Below the pieces are notes generated by a model. That model saw only the letters and a list, made by a program, of their open reading frames with translations. It did not search any database and had not been told where the DNA came from. Of a stretch of 64,000 nt of DNA, positions 45,701-59,612 are shown in pieces. This DNA is from Hyperoplus lanceolatus (lineage: Eukaryota > Chordata > Actinopteri > Uranoscopiformes > Ammodytidae): contig CM049397.1 of NCBI GenBank assembly GCA_026929865.2, positions 930,001-994,000 of the forward strand, read 5' to 3'. Position numbers and translations under genes: made by a program. How positions within the stretch are numbered: position 1 is the stretch's first letter; every line of letters begins with the position of its first letter.

Positions 45701-48700
45701 TGCCAGGGTGTAGGCGTGAATATCACTGCTTTTTGCCACAGGTTTGTCAAAGTGAGCCAGGTTTTCAAAGGACTTTATTTTATGTCGGACAGAGAAGGGA
45801 TTGTAGTTTGCAGACAAGGCTGTATCTGTGGTGAAGGTTGGTCTTTCCATTATGTGCAGTCGAGATGGGCTGGACGTTAGGGTTTCCCCTGTCTCCAAAA
45901 TATTACTGCTTTTTGAGCCTTTACTTGCGGTTGAATGCGTTTCTTTAGCAGAACATGGTAAACTAAATACCATACTGTTATTGACCATGCCATTTTTTTT
46001 CTCTACAGTGGAGTTTGCAGCAAAAGGCATAGGTGTTAACATTGAATTTGTGTAACTTTGAGAGTGTTTGGAGTCTTTTGAATGAGCTGTTTCATTGTGT
46101 GCCATAACTGATGATGCTGTACAAGATATAGAAGACAGTGGAAATCCTATAAATGTTCTATGAGTGGCAGGAGGATGTGATTTAGCTTTGGAACCGAAAT
46201 GTATGTCCTTCTCCCTGGCCAGTTGAACAGTATGAAATGTGCCACCTGAAAGGCCATGCTCAGCTGAAGCTTGCTTTGTGTCCTTTACATTTTGCAAAGG
46301 AAAGTGGCTGTTCATATTAGAAAGGTTATTGGTCTTTAAAAGAGTTGACATGGCTGCTGTTGGCGGTATATCAGTTGACTGTTTAAAGAAAGCATTGGTG
46401 TTTGAAGGAAGTGGACTTTCACTCCTGGTAGGGGTTTGGAGATGCTCCTCCTGTGATTTGTTCTTGCTCTTAATACTTAGACCCTTCAGTTTGGGAGCAC
46501 TACGGTTTGGCCTGATTTTAGTTTCAAGCTGAAGTTTAAATGTACTACCCCACACGGGACAGTCTCCTTTCTCAATGACTTTTAGCTGGCAAGTCTTCTT
46601 TAACAATGTGCTAGCATAAGGGTTTAAATTAGTTCTACACTCTAAGACTTTTTCTTTGTTTATCGTTGATGATGACACTCTTGTATCCGCTCTGCAGATG
46701 CTTGTGTCTGACGTCTTAGATTCCATTGATCGTGAATGGGGTGTATTTAAATGCTCCAATAAATCTGAGGACAGCGAGGCATCTGCATTCAAGTTTGCAG
46801 TAGAATACTGAGCAACACGGTGTTTATCTAGTGGGAAGGGGCTGTCGGAAATGCTGATGGAAGCTACACATGCTTTAACTCTGTCAAAGGGTCCACTTTC
46901 ATTATTGAAGTGGCAATCTGGAGAAGACACTGATATTGTAGTGTTGGAGGACTGGCGTTGTTGCTCTGTAGAGAAAACCCCTAATAACTGAGAAGAGAGC
47001 TGTGAGCATTGGGTTGTTGTAACGGAGTTTTCTTTGTTTGTCACGGCAACATCAGAAAAGACTTGCACTACAGCAAAGGTCTGGTCCAGGTTTGTAGTGT
47101 GACTGGTAGCATGCTCAAAGGGTGAAGAGCTATCTGGTGACTGGCTTGAATGGGAGGGTCCACCAGCAGCTGGTTGGAGAGCATCACAGGAACCAAACTC
47201 CACCATCTCCTCATCTGATGAGTGTTCATGAAGACTACCAGTATTGCCAGACATCTTATGTAATGTTAGACCGCTCTCTGGGGTGGAGTCACTGTTTGAA
47301 TCACTGTCATCTCCAACGGGGTACATACTTTTAGAACCAGCATCAGGGCTTTCTAGATGTGATCCATTGAAAATAGTAGAGCTGTTTTCCTTTAATTGGT
47401 TCCCATGTATTTTCTCAACAGGGAAGATGGCTCCCTTTTCATTTCCTGCATCAAAGACTAAACAGTCCAGGGGCCTGGACTGTTTTGGAACCTGAATACC
47501 AGGTTCCTCAGACAATGTGACAGTATATTGGCTTGAACAGCAGGATACAGCTTTGGATAATGTTTTGAAGGGGGATTCCGTGATTGCATTTTTATTACTG
47601 CAGAAGCTCAATCCAGATAAAATGCCATCTATGTCAGTCATGGGTATTTTAAATTCATGGTCTGTTTGTGTTGTGTGTTTAGAATTCCATGAATCTTTAT
47701 TTATGACTTGTCCTTCATCAGACCGAATTGATGTGGCCGGGTCCAATCCGCTGGCTCCATCACTGCTTCCTGATGACATCATCAAACTGGACAGTTGATC
47801 TACAGCTGGGACCAGAAAGCAGAAAAAAGCAGTTTAGTCAGGACTGAATGAGTGAGATACAGCACTGGGTTAAATCATTTGACATGACCTATGCATGTTC
47901 TTTTCCAGGTGATTGAATACATGTTATGCAATAGAACAAATCATTTGAGTAGAGTGTCTACGGTGATGTTTTTTGTTTTGTTTTGTTATGTCAATCCGGT
48001 CAGTCTAATCTTTGTCTAGCAAATCCATAGTACTGAGCATTCGGCACTGAATCATTTTTTTATTTAAAATCTAAATATTATTCAACCTGCAATACCAAAA
48101 GAATTAAAAAAATAACAGCAATTGGCCATTCTATAATATTAAAGTTTCATTTGATAACACTGATCTTCTCACCTAAGTCCTCAAAGAGGTAAATCAAATT
48201 AATATTCTTAAACCAGAGTAATAACAAATGGTACAATTCAAGTCACAGGTAGAGGTACATTGAAAATTAAAAAGCTTTAGAATTACAAATCTTTCAAACT
48301 ATGGGCAACTAAAGCTTATTCTAAATACAATTAAAAGTAAAAATGATTACACTATCAAAAATTATTGTGAAAAAAAAATGACAGGTAACTTTTTCTTTTC
48401 TAGATTTCCACTGAGCATTCATAAAATATGGACATGCCATGCATGCAGGCATATTGTAGAAAACAAAAACTTCATAGGGGAGAACGGGGTAATTTGTCAC
48501 ATGGGTTGGATGTCACAATCGTTATATCTCGGAACCAGAAGGTGCTGTCTGTGAAATTTTGGTATGTAAATATCCAGAATTGTTATCAGAAGTCACCTAC
48601 ATAGTCTTCCTTGGAGTTAGACTGCTGAATTTGAGGTGAGACGACTGTTTGTGTTTTTCATGTCAATTTCAAAATATTTAGCTCCTCAGTATTTTTCTTC

Positions 48701-51700
48701 CAGGCTTTTACACAATGGGTTTATAACAAAACACTTGTTACCCATACAAAGTGTGAAGGGTAAACTATAGTTTAGATTGTCGTTAGCGAGCTAATTAGTT
48801 GTAAGATGGTTGTTGGCCTTGATGCTAGCAAGAAATTCAAGTTGGGGTTGGTCGTCACATTTTTTGGGGGGTTGGTTGTCACATGTTATCTCAAGGCTGC
48901 AGCCAGAAAAGGAACTCAATAATGAAAGAAATTGTCAAGCTGCATCCTCACTGACACCCCAGAGAAGGAAATAATAGAGCAGGAAAAGGCAGCTTGCATG
49001 CAAAAGAAAAAAGGGCAACAAAATCAAAACAACCCAGTGCATCCCAAACTGGACCAGCTGCCAAGGCTACAGTAAGTTATGTAGGCCTATTTGTCAACTT
49101 GACAATGCAATTAAACTTTCAAATTTAGTTCTACTTGCTTGCCTTCTTTTTAAGATTATTCCCATTAAGATAACATTGTGACAAACAACCCCATAGTGTT
49201 TGACAACCAACCCCTTGATGGGGCTGGTTGTCACAATGTGTAAGGGTGTCTTTGATGATTAATTTCTTCTTTATTACAATAAGATAGAAAAAGTGAGTGG
49301 TACACATTTCAAGCCAACACCTTAAGCTTCAATTTAATGTAGGAATGACTATTGAAAGATGTTTAGGTGATAAGCAATTCTCACTAGAGTAAAAAGTGTG
49401 CCTACTTACCCCGTTCTCCCCTACTATATGTTGCATCAGAGGTGTAATTAAGTTAATTAGTTTAGGAAAAGTAGGTACACATTTTCAGCTGCTAGATTAC
49501 TGCCTAAATATGGTTGCTATGGTTGTGGCAGGATCTCACCCAAGAAGCTCTTCTATTGCTATCTCTTGTAGTACAAACTCAGTTGGGAAAGACATACAAT
49601 AGAAGTACAAGGATAGACTTATCTGTTTATCAACCAAATAATTAGAAATTGACAGGAGTAATAAGTCTTCAATGTGGAAAAGTTGGAGACTTTATTTTTT
49701 TTGACACATTTATCTGTTATTGAATCCCTATTCAGTTCAATGCAACCCTTCACCAGCAATTCCAAATTATGGAATTGATGTTACATGTTTACAAAAAGAT
49801 TGTAATCAAATAAATGGACCTCTATTTGAAGCTCCTTACCTCCTCTTTTAGTGACCCATTATCAACAATTCACAACAATGTCTATTCTACATTAAATATA
49901 GAGTTACACTATACTACTATAACTTGATCAACTAATACACTGAGAGCTCCTAAGCACAGGGAGCTAAGCTACAGGGAAGATTATATAGAATAAGATAGTC
50001 ACCATGGAAAGAAAGCCAGATGCTTGCAGGTTGATTTGGGGAAGCGAGAGAGGGAGGGTTGATCCTACCTCTTAGGACAGCATAAACGGGGAAGACTATT
50101 TAAAAGGTATTCGGAGCAGCAGACACATACCCATTCACACTCACAGTCACATCTCCTATTAACTTAATTCCAATTGGTATGAACCACACATTTCTGGAAA
50201 TATACATTTTTATTTCATTTAGTTACTTAAGTTAATCTATTGGTCAACAGTTACATTGAAATGTGTATTTTCTAGTGCTGTCAATCAAAACAAATAACTA
50301 ATTAATCTCACAATTTCCTGTAATTAATCTAGATTAATTGATCAATAAATTAATCACGATTAATCTAATTTTTCTACTTAAGACCGAAGCTTGTAACACA
50401 TATTTACTTGAGTAAAATCATGGAATTAATGTACAATTAGGACTGGGTGATATGGGCTCAAATAGTCTTTAGTGCTTTCTATTGGAACAATTTGAAACTT
50501 GCAGGTGGCAAAGATTTTGCAGATGTTATTGATTTTTCCACATCCTTCACCACTCCCATACAACAGATCCAGCACTATTTTATTTGGAAGCAAATGGGCC
50601 TTTTTCCTAGCCTGGAAATCCGAGTAGAGTCTAGCTGCAGCCCCGGAAAACAATACCCTGGCGGGGTGGAAGTACTGTGGCTGGGCGGAAGTGGTGTGAC
50701 AGACGTGATTTTTGACTATTCAGCTTCCATAACATGTCACTAACTTGCCCAAACCCTAACCACCCAGCTATGATGCCTGAACATAATCTAATGTTCTATC
50801 TATATATATTCTAACCTCTCCCCTGTCCCCTTGCCCTAACCCTAACCACCCAGCTGTGATGCCTGAACATAATCGCCAAAACAATATAATTTGTCTAAAT
50901 AACGTTATGTTATGTTTTGTTATGTTATGTTTTGTTATGTTACGCCCAGCCACAGTAATAATGGATTGGATTTATATAGCGCTTTTCAAGGCACTCAAAG
51001 ACGCTTTAAAGGGTTCCAGGTTCCATTCATTCACACACAGTCATACCGGTGGTGGTAAACTACCATAGTAGCCACAGCTGCCCTGGGGCAGACTGACGGA
51101 GGCGTGGCTGCCATTCAGCGCCTACGGCCCCTCCGACCACCACCTCAAACATACAGCAGTCATACACATTCACACGAGGCAAGGTGGGTGAAGTGTCTTG
51201 CCCAAGGACACAACAACCATGACACAGGTGGCAGAGCGGAGATTGAACCGCCAACCCTTGGATCATTGGCCAACCCGCTTAACCACCTGAGCCACGGTCG
51301 CCCAGTACTTCCGCCCGCCAGGGTATTGTTCTCCGGGGATGCAGCTGGATACTATTGGGAAATCCAGACCTGCCGCTGGCACATTTTTATTTGCTCAGTC
51401 TGGACATGATCCATTGGAGCTCATTAACTATGTTGGAAAATTTGGAGCTGCCAATCAAATCTTACTATCTGATATGGGCGGGCCAGAGCCCTATGTATGG
51501 TGCTCTGGGGCGGAGGTAACCAGATGACGACAGTGCTGTGCATGCGCCGTCGAAGCTGTGATAGTTAACAACAGAGATGGCTGCGGATATGTTGTTTGAG
51601 TTTGAGACAGCTTTGGCCTCGACACTTTGCAATTTGGAAGAAGGCACTCAAATCTTTCATTAGCAAGTAAGAAGAATGTTCTGTGTTGCCGACCGACCAC

Positions 51701-54700
51701 GCCAAAAGTTTAATTTAACAGTTAATCCCGCTGTTCGCTAAACGAACAGGGCTTAATACGTCACCTTGTTCATTGCTCTGATTGTTTGTAGTGCTATCCA
51801 ATTGCGTGCAGTGGTATTTGAAATGCAAGAGTAGGAGCCGCCCCTTGAGTTGGGGAGGTCTATTGATCATGGCCAGACCCTATATCGTTCTAGATATGGG
51901 TCTGGATTTCCAGGCTACCTTTTTCCATCTTCTGTTAAACTGTAAACTGGGAACGCTAATAATGACTCATTACAACCACTAACTAATTGATTATCACCAC
52001 TAACCCCCTGAAGATATCAGCCTCCTGCAATTTCACATTGACGACATAAGTGATATCACTTTAGATGCAGAATAGGTTTTGCTATATTATAGCCTAGTAG
52101 GCTTTATTTTATAAAAAATACAGGCAAATTTACTTTAGACTACTAGTTAATTTTTCACAATAAACGGTTTTGCACCTCCTTTGCCCATAATAAATGTGCT
52201 GCCGTGGTTGTGTGACGTCAGACCAAAAACTCTCTGTGAAGTCGGAGTAATCGTCCTCCCCCCGCTCGTTCGCCTGTGTAGCCTACCTCTCATAAGGCTG
52301 TGTACAGCGGCAGCTATCGCCATCCTGCACGCCCCCTCCCCCGCTCGTTCGCCTGTCATAAGAGGCTGTCTCGTCTTTTTTTCTCGCCCTCTTGTTTTCA
52401 CATAGCGGTAAAAGTAAAGACACATACAGCGCGCACCGCAGACTACAGGAGGGGGGGAGTGAGTATGTTGACAGTGACTGTCCTATAACCAGGCGGCTTG
52501 CTTTGTGTAGTTTGGCTGCACACGTGAACACGTGACAGGAATTAAACAAAACTGCGTTAACGGCGTTAATGTTTTAGAACACGTTACATAATTTAAATTA
52601 ATCTCCAAAATTAAACACATTAATTTTGACAGCCCTAGTATTTTCTCATATCCTTTCTCAAGTTACCACACTTCGGAGGGGGTGAAAGCACAGGGTCAGC
52701 CATAGTACAGCGCCCCTGGAGCAGTTTTGGGGTTAAGTGTCTTGCTCAAGGACAAAATGGTAGAGATGGTGGGCACCCTATATGTAATACCAGCCACCAC
52801 TAGTCTTACAAATAACACCCTCTTGTCCGGTGCTGGTGATCAAACCTGTGGTTACTAGTAGGCCCTCTTTTCTCTGGGCCATCCTACACCCCAACAGGTG
52901 GGGTTTAGGATACAATTGTAGGATGACGAATTATTCACAATCGTATGAGGAAGAAATTTACTAACTTTCCACAGTTACTCACAGAGACTGCAACATAAAC
53001 AGTAGACTCACATTAAAACAATGGTAATAGAAGATCATAAAGGGAAATCACAGTAAATTTTAACCTGTCACATTATGCAAAATGTTGCTTTTAAGACAAT
53101 ATGGGTCGTGGCAAGGGTCTGGGTTTGATTTTGACATCGGTGGGGACATACAAGTGGTGCTGAAGACCCCCCTGGAAACTGAGGCTTTTTTTGCAGTTAT
53201 GAAAGACTTCTAACCACAATTCCATTTCATCCATAGCCTTTTTTCTATGGTATAGCCAAAACGTTAGCTTTTTGTACTTCACGATAGCACAGATCTCAAT
53301 ATTTCTTTGGATCCAAATATAAAATTAAAAAACAAAACCTTTTATTTGTAATGCGAATGAATGAATTCTGTAAGGTTTTTACGTGAGAATTCTCAACTTT
53401 ATTTTGGCTATAGTGCAATCTTCCATCTAATACAACATCATACTATGTATACAAAATGTATAGGGAGCACCTACAGGCCTAACCTAGTACTGTAGTCCGT
53501 GTGACCAATAAACAAGTACAGAAATCACAGGACACAATACATGAAGAACAATGTAGAATAATGTGACTTTTTCAAACCAATGATTAGTAAATGTATACAT
53601 CCAAACCCAAATTAATTAATTTAAAAAGTTATCTGTATCCACTCACTAAATATTAATATTCTACCCCGAGACCAAAGTTAGACCAACCCGTAAAGTCATA
53701 ACAGCAACATCTATTGATAATGGGTGTTGTTGAAAAGTACAGGCATTTGATTTTTATTACACACTGAATTTCTGTGTGCTGATAGTGCATCAATAACTGA
53801 TTAGCTAACAAAGATCATTGCTATATGAAATCACATTGCATTGCAGCAAAACATTAGCCAAATGAAGTCTTTAGCTGGACTTCCCAGTGGTTTTGTTTAC
53901 CAGTGTCTCTTCACAGTACCTTGAACTGGAGAATGAAGTGGTTCTAAATCAAGTCTTACCTGAAACTGCTCTCTTCACTTCCAAAGACAGTATCATGGGA
54001 AGGTTGAGCATGAGCTCACAGATTTCCTGGTAGCTGGAGAAGCACAACAGTTTTTCTCCAATTTTTACAATTTCATCTCCAGGACATAGCTTTCCAGTAG
54101 ATTCCTGAATGTACAAATAAAAAATAAAATATTTAGCCATTCACTCACCAACAAAATGGCCACTGCTCAAGTCAGAATAAAGATAACAATGTGAATTTTT
54201 ATTTTACTTTAATATATTTTATTGTTTTTAATAAATAATTCCATCAGAGAAGGTGGCATAAGATCTGAACTATCCATTCACTAATATTGGACTGGTATGA
54301 AGGTGAAAAAAACCCAGACATACCCTTTGTGCTGCACCTCCAGGCTTTAACCCAACGATAACAACTTTCAGAGGCGATGATGTTATTTCCAAGTCAAGCC
54401 CGAATGACTGGTCCTTCCTTCTCCACATGGTCACAGTTTCTACAGAACAGACCCCCACAGGTGGGCTGCTGTCTCCCTTCGGACAGCTCTGAAGCGACAT
54501 CAGGCCACCAGTCCCAGAGGTCCCAGACTTTCCTCCACAGTGTGTGGCACTGGATGGGGGCTGGGATGGAGAGGGCTCATCAACTCTGGACTGTTGCTGT
54601 TGGGGCAGACTGGATGCTTCAACACTCATCATACTTTTGACCCGTGTCACTGCTTTATGCTCCAGCTTAGGGGAACGCTTTGACTCCAACTCTCCATCAT

Positions 54701-57700
54701 CTTGATGTTTAGAGTTCTCGCCATGGAGGGTCAAAGTCCTGGAGCCAAAGGCCACACGGCTTGCTGCCTTTGGTGTTTGGTCCAAGGGGCAGTGGATAGG
54801 CATGAAGTGGGCAGAAGCAGCTGATTCAGACTGACTGCTAATACCTTCCTCACACTGTGAGACACTCTCATAGAGGGGTGTGGTCCCATCACTGTTCCTA
54901 CAGCCCTGGACAGCCCCACTATCTGCACTGTCTCCATCTAGATTTAATAATGATCGATTCACGCCTGCTGGATCACTTCTGGAGATGTTAACAGAGTCAC
55001 AGTCAGTCTGTCCATCACTGAGCTCATCCTCAGTGCACATCATGCGTCTCTGTCGTAGCAGTGGGCTCCTCACTGAGGCTGGGCTGCAGACAGCAGGGGG
55101 GCCCCACTCTGCCACCACCTGCTCATCAACAGGGATAGGGCTCTGGTCTTGTGAGGCATCGCACACAGGGCGGCCATACACTTCTGTAATAGAGGGGTTG
55201 AATGCTGAAAATAAGATGTAGGTATGAGGTATAGTATACATTAAATCAAGAGTAGGCCTTCATTTAGCACAGTCTTACATTTTAAATTTTCTGAAACATT
55301 TATTAAATATGCTTAGTAATATATGGGAAAAATTGTGGGATGTTGAGCTTCCCCTAACCAAAGTTAATATACTAAGAGAATATTTGGTCATCAATCGCAC
55401 TGCTGTGAGGCTGTAGCATGCAGGGCTGTAGCATGCAGGGCTGTGGCAGCGGCCTGAGCGTCTTCACAATGTTTTTGGTTTTTGGGAGGGGATGGGGGGG
55501 CTGTGCAGGTAAACAGACCACCACACATTCTAGTAAAGCAGAAGTGATCATTCAGTCGGATTACTTTGGTGTGACTCTACTTTGTTTTTTAATGAAAATA
55601 GTCAGCCTTTACGATTGACACAAACACTGTAACTTGGTTTATATCATGAGCACTGATAATGAACCTGTGTCTTAGGAGGTTAGATGTAAACCCATCTTAA
55701 ATCCTGGATTAACTCAAATCTTCCCTCAGGATCTCAGGATTAAAAAACACTGACTAAATCAAAGCTTACAATGCTATTTTCCGTTCTTTTGGATTCAAAA
55801 TCACTTTAATATTGAGCTAAGTTTAAACCTGGCCCAGGACACCAGCCCAAAACTTTTTCCAAGGTATTTACGGGTGATGGTTTACCATTTGGCGGTGCTG
55901 AGTTGTCATTGATGAAGGCAGTGCAGCTGTGCAGGTGGAGCGTCTCATCGCTGATCAGACCCATCAGCAGGGGTTCAGATAGGAAGGAGTGAGATAACTC
56001 TGTCTCTGAGCTCAGGGAGCCCTGCTACACAATTGTGAAAATGGAAGAAACTTTTTTAATGATCTTTCAACGTTTGGATTTTAAAAATGTAAAAAGAAAC
56101 CCATCTTTATTTTGTTAATAGTTTTTTCTTTCAGGAAAAGATGAGGCCAGAACACAGGGTATGTGCATTGTATGCCCTATATCACAGGTCACTTTGTTGG
56201 AAAAATAACTGTACCGAGTGCCTGCCTGTGTACCAGTTTTAAGAACAAAACAAACCTAGTGATATGTCTGTACAAGCTAAGCAGTAATACGCACATGTTG
56301 ACTGGACACTTACTTTACTGGCAGGCTCAAGGAATCTCTTCATGGTCCAGCTGAGGTTAGGGGAACCATCTTCCTGCCCGTCTGTCATGGCTGGGTGGGC
56401 ATTATCACAGAAGAAACCTACAGATTACCACGGTTCAACCCAGATACATCACATGACCATAGCATAAAACACATTTGACTTTGGGCATCTGCGCCATGCT
56501 GTTGAACTTTCTTTGACACTTATGCTGGGCTTACACTAGAGGATTTTTAAAATACTTTGAAAAGACTGAAGACTGAAAGCCTCTCACATCTAAAGACAAT
56601 AGACTTACACCTGAAGAGTCATTAGTTCTCAGTCACAGACTGAGATTTTGAAAAGACAGGGGGTCTCATATTGCAAGACTACAACTAGATTCCTTTTGAA
56701 ATTAATATAATTTCCAATCCTGCTACGGGGGATTAAAAGTGATTTCAGTGAAATAAAACATATTTTTTAGCAGGTAAAATGGACTGGGTGTATAAACAAC
56801 TATATGCCCTCATCACGTAGGCTTTGTGTCATGTATGATCACGTTAAAAACTGCAAACACGATTGTGTTTAATAAAAAAAAAGTTAATTCAATATTCCAA
56901 GCGGGGGACATCCTGTAGTTATTTGACCAAATGTATATGCTGATATCGTCCCCAAATAACTCTCACTCCTAACCCTGTATTTGACGGTAAAGTGTTAAGG
57001 TTGCACGTGACAACCTGGTTCTCCAGCCGAGGCTTCTGAGTGAAAGTGTCCGGAAAAAGTGCCTCACAGCTGGACACAGGTCACGACTAATGCCGTTCCT
57101 CCTGCGTCGTGTTTGTTGCTGGAGAGGGTGTGACAGTGTTCACGTCATTTCGCTTGAGCCAACCTCTTAAGACTAACGATAATATCAAACCAGTTTGATA
57201 ATGTCTGAACGTCAAGACGGGGAGAAGACTGGCTGAAATCTGGTCGGAAGACCACCATACTGAGATTATGGGCACGCGCCACCACTCAAGCAAGACTCCC
57301 GTGATTTGCGACTGCGACTGCGACTGTCAAATCGCGTGAAAAGTCGTGTAGTGTAAGCCCAGCATTAGTTGAACATGGGTGCTAATGTCACATGGACATG
57401 TGTGAAATGGGGGCGACTGTGGCTCAGTTGGTAGAGCGGGTCGGCCGATGATCAAAAAGGTTGGAGGTTCGATCCCCGCCCTGCCACCTGTGTCATAGTT
57501 GTTGTGTCCTTGGGCAAGACACCCACCTTGCCTCGTGTGAATGTCGATAGTTAGCCTGCTATCGGTGTATGAATGTGTGTGTGAATGGTAACGTGGGAAA
57601 GGAAAACAGGTCTCCCTTGCAAAAGAGTCTTTGGACTCAATGGGATATACCTGTATAAATAAAGGTTAAAAAAAATGCTAAAGTTAACCTGAATGATTGA

Positions 57701-58752
57701 AGTGTTGGAGAAAATAGGTCAGGAAAGTCAAATGTAGATGAAGGGTAAAGAGTTCAGACCTTGGGAGTGAGATGAATGACTGTTTTTGCCCATTCTCTCC
57801 CTGTGTGTGGTCCGAGCTATAATGTGATCCATCTCCTGTTCTGAGACCTGAGAAAAGACAATGAGATGCATCCATCACAACTGGAACAACTTGAAACACT
57901 AATCCTGGCAACTCCTAGAAAGATAACAGTAATGGATGCATTATATGTAAGAAGATTAAAGATGCAAAAAGTATAAGTGCAACTTTAAAAAAAAAATAAG
58001 AACATGGCATTCATAAAGAATATTGCACACACAATCTTCTTTTTCAAGCTCTCTTTATTATTCTTCAAATATTTACTTCTGTAACTCTTTATGTGAAGAA
58101 GCGAGTGTAAATGTAAGAATGAGAGACTCTCAAGAGTGCTAAGATTTCCCCATTTGTATCTCATGAGGTTGAGATACAGAATTTTTAGCAAGAACATTTG
58201 ACTTTTGCAACCCCTCTCATCATGAAAAACCCATGACTGAAGTATAATGTGAGGTGGCAGCTTTATGGTTCTGGTTTTCTGTAGCAGAAGCTGGAGGGCT
58301 TGTAAAGGTCAAGGATCAGAAGGGCACAGCCAACCGTCCAATAAACCCTGCAGCAGTCTGACAAATGTATCATTATGTGTCATTCTTAATGACAGCAAGG
58401 GCATGGCTCTTTCTTACAGGATGTAAGTACCTTTGGTGGGATTTGAAAATACACCCCAAATTGGCTTATCAATTATTGGCCACCTACACAGTTCTAGATA
58501 TATTGTGAATATATTGAAAGATAATGGAAATCTGTACATACATATATAAGAGACAGACTTCCTCTTACCTTGGGGTTAGGGTGTCTGCTTATAATGAGAC
58601 TGACTGGTCCAGGGCCACACTCACTGAGGATAGCATAGGCCTCACTGAGAGCAGCATGACGCACACTCACTGAGTCCACCTCCAGGATCTGATCTCCACG
58701 ACTGCACACAGAAGCACAAGTATCAGCACAACATTGTGTGTGTGTGTGTGTG

Positions 58753-58830
<78 letters not shown>

Positions 58831-59559
58831 GGCCACAGCGGTTAATTTTCGGACAGGACAACTTATTGAAGTTAAGTTAAAACCGAGCCTCAGACTGGGG
58901 AAGAAAGGGGGTTTAAGTGACTTTGAACATTGCAATGTTGATGGTGCCAGAAGGGCTGGTCTGAGTATTTCAGAAACTGCTGATCTACTGGGATTTTCAC
59001 ACACAACCATCTCTAGGGTTTACAGAAAATGGTCTGAAAAAAAAAAAATATCCAGTGAGTGGCATCATATTAGGACGAAAATGCCTTGTTGATGTCAGAG
59101 GTCAGAAAAGGATGGGCAGGCTGTTTCGAGATGATATGAAGGCAACAGTAACTCAAATAACCACTCGTTACAACCAGGGTATGCAGAATACCATCTCTGA
59201 ATGCAAAACACAACCAACCTTGAAGCAGATGGGCTACAGCAACAGAAGACCCCACCGGGTGCCACTCCTGTCTGCTAAGAACAGAAAACTGAGGCTACAA
59301 TTCGCATAGGCTCAACAAAAATGGACAATAGAAGATTGGAAAAGTCTTGCCTGGTCTGATGAGTCTGGATTTCAGTTGCGAAAGTCAGATGGTAAGGTCA
59401 GAATTTGGCATACACAACATGAAAGCATGGATCCATCCTGCCTGGCACCATCAACAATGCCACGTTAAAAGTCACTTAAATCCCCTTTCTTCCACATTCT
59501 GATGCTCAATTTGACTTTAGCACATTGTCCTGACCAAGTCTACATGCCTAAATACATTG

Positions 59560-59612
<53 letters not shown>

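Larger units (their letters stand above)
50608..51917. mobile_element. TAGCCTGG-family element holding a SINE
   Basis: TAGCCTGGAAATCC...GGATTTCCAGGCTA with a perfect 9-bp duplication CCTTTTTCC (50599-50607, 51918-51926). An inverted pair of about 55 bp (50640-50695 and 51302-51355, aacaataccctggcgg) brackets the SINE and the ttatgtt minisatellite. Confidence 0.9.
50273..52637. mobile_element. hAT element (TAGGGCTGTCAA family) with nested insertions
   Basis: Ends are TAGTGCTGTCAATC and, reversed, TAGGGCTGTCAAAATT, with a perfect 8-bp duplication GTATTTTC (50265-50272, 52638-52645). The sub-terminal regions are rich in gattaat. It carries the TAGCCTGG element 50608-51917 inside. Confidence 0.93.

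Noticed and set aside
57409..57490. tRNA-like sequence with good A and B boxes
   Set aside because: Continues into a SINE body present at several other sites; not a functional tRNA gene.
58494..59010. ORFs with long Cys-Val or Thr-His runs
   Set aside because: Translations of the (TG)n/(CA)n tract, joined by chance to exon or Tc1 sequence.
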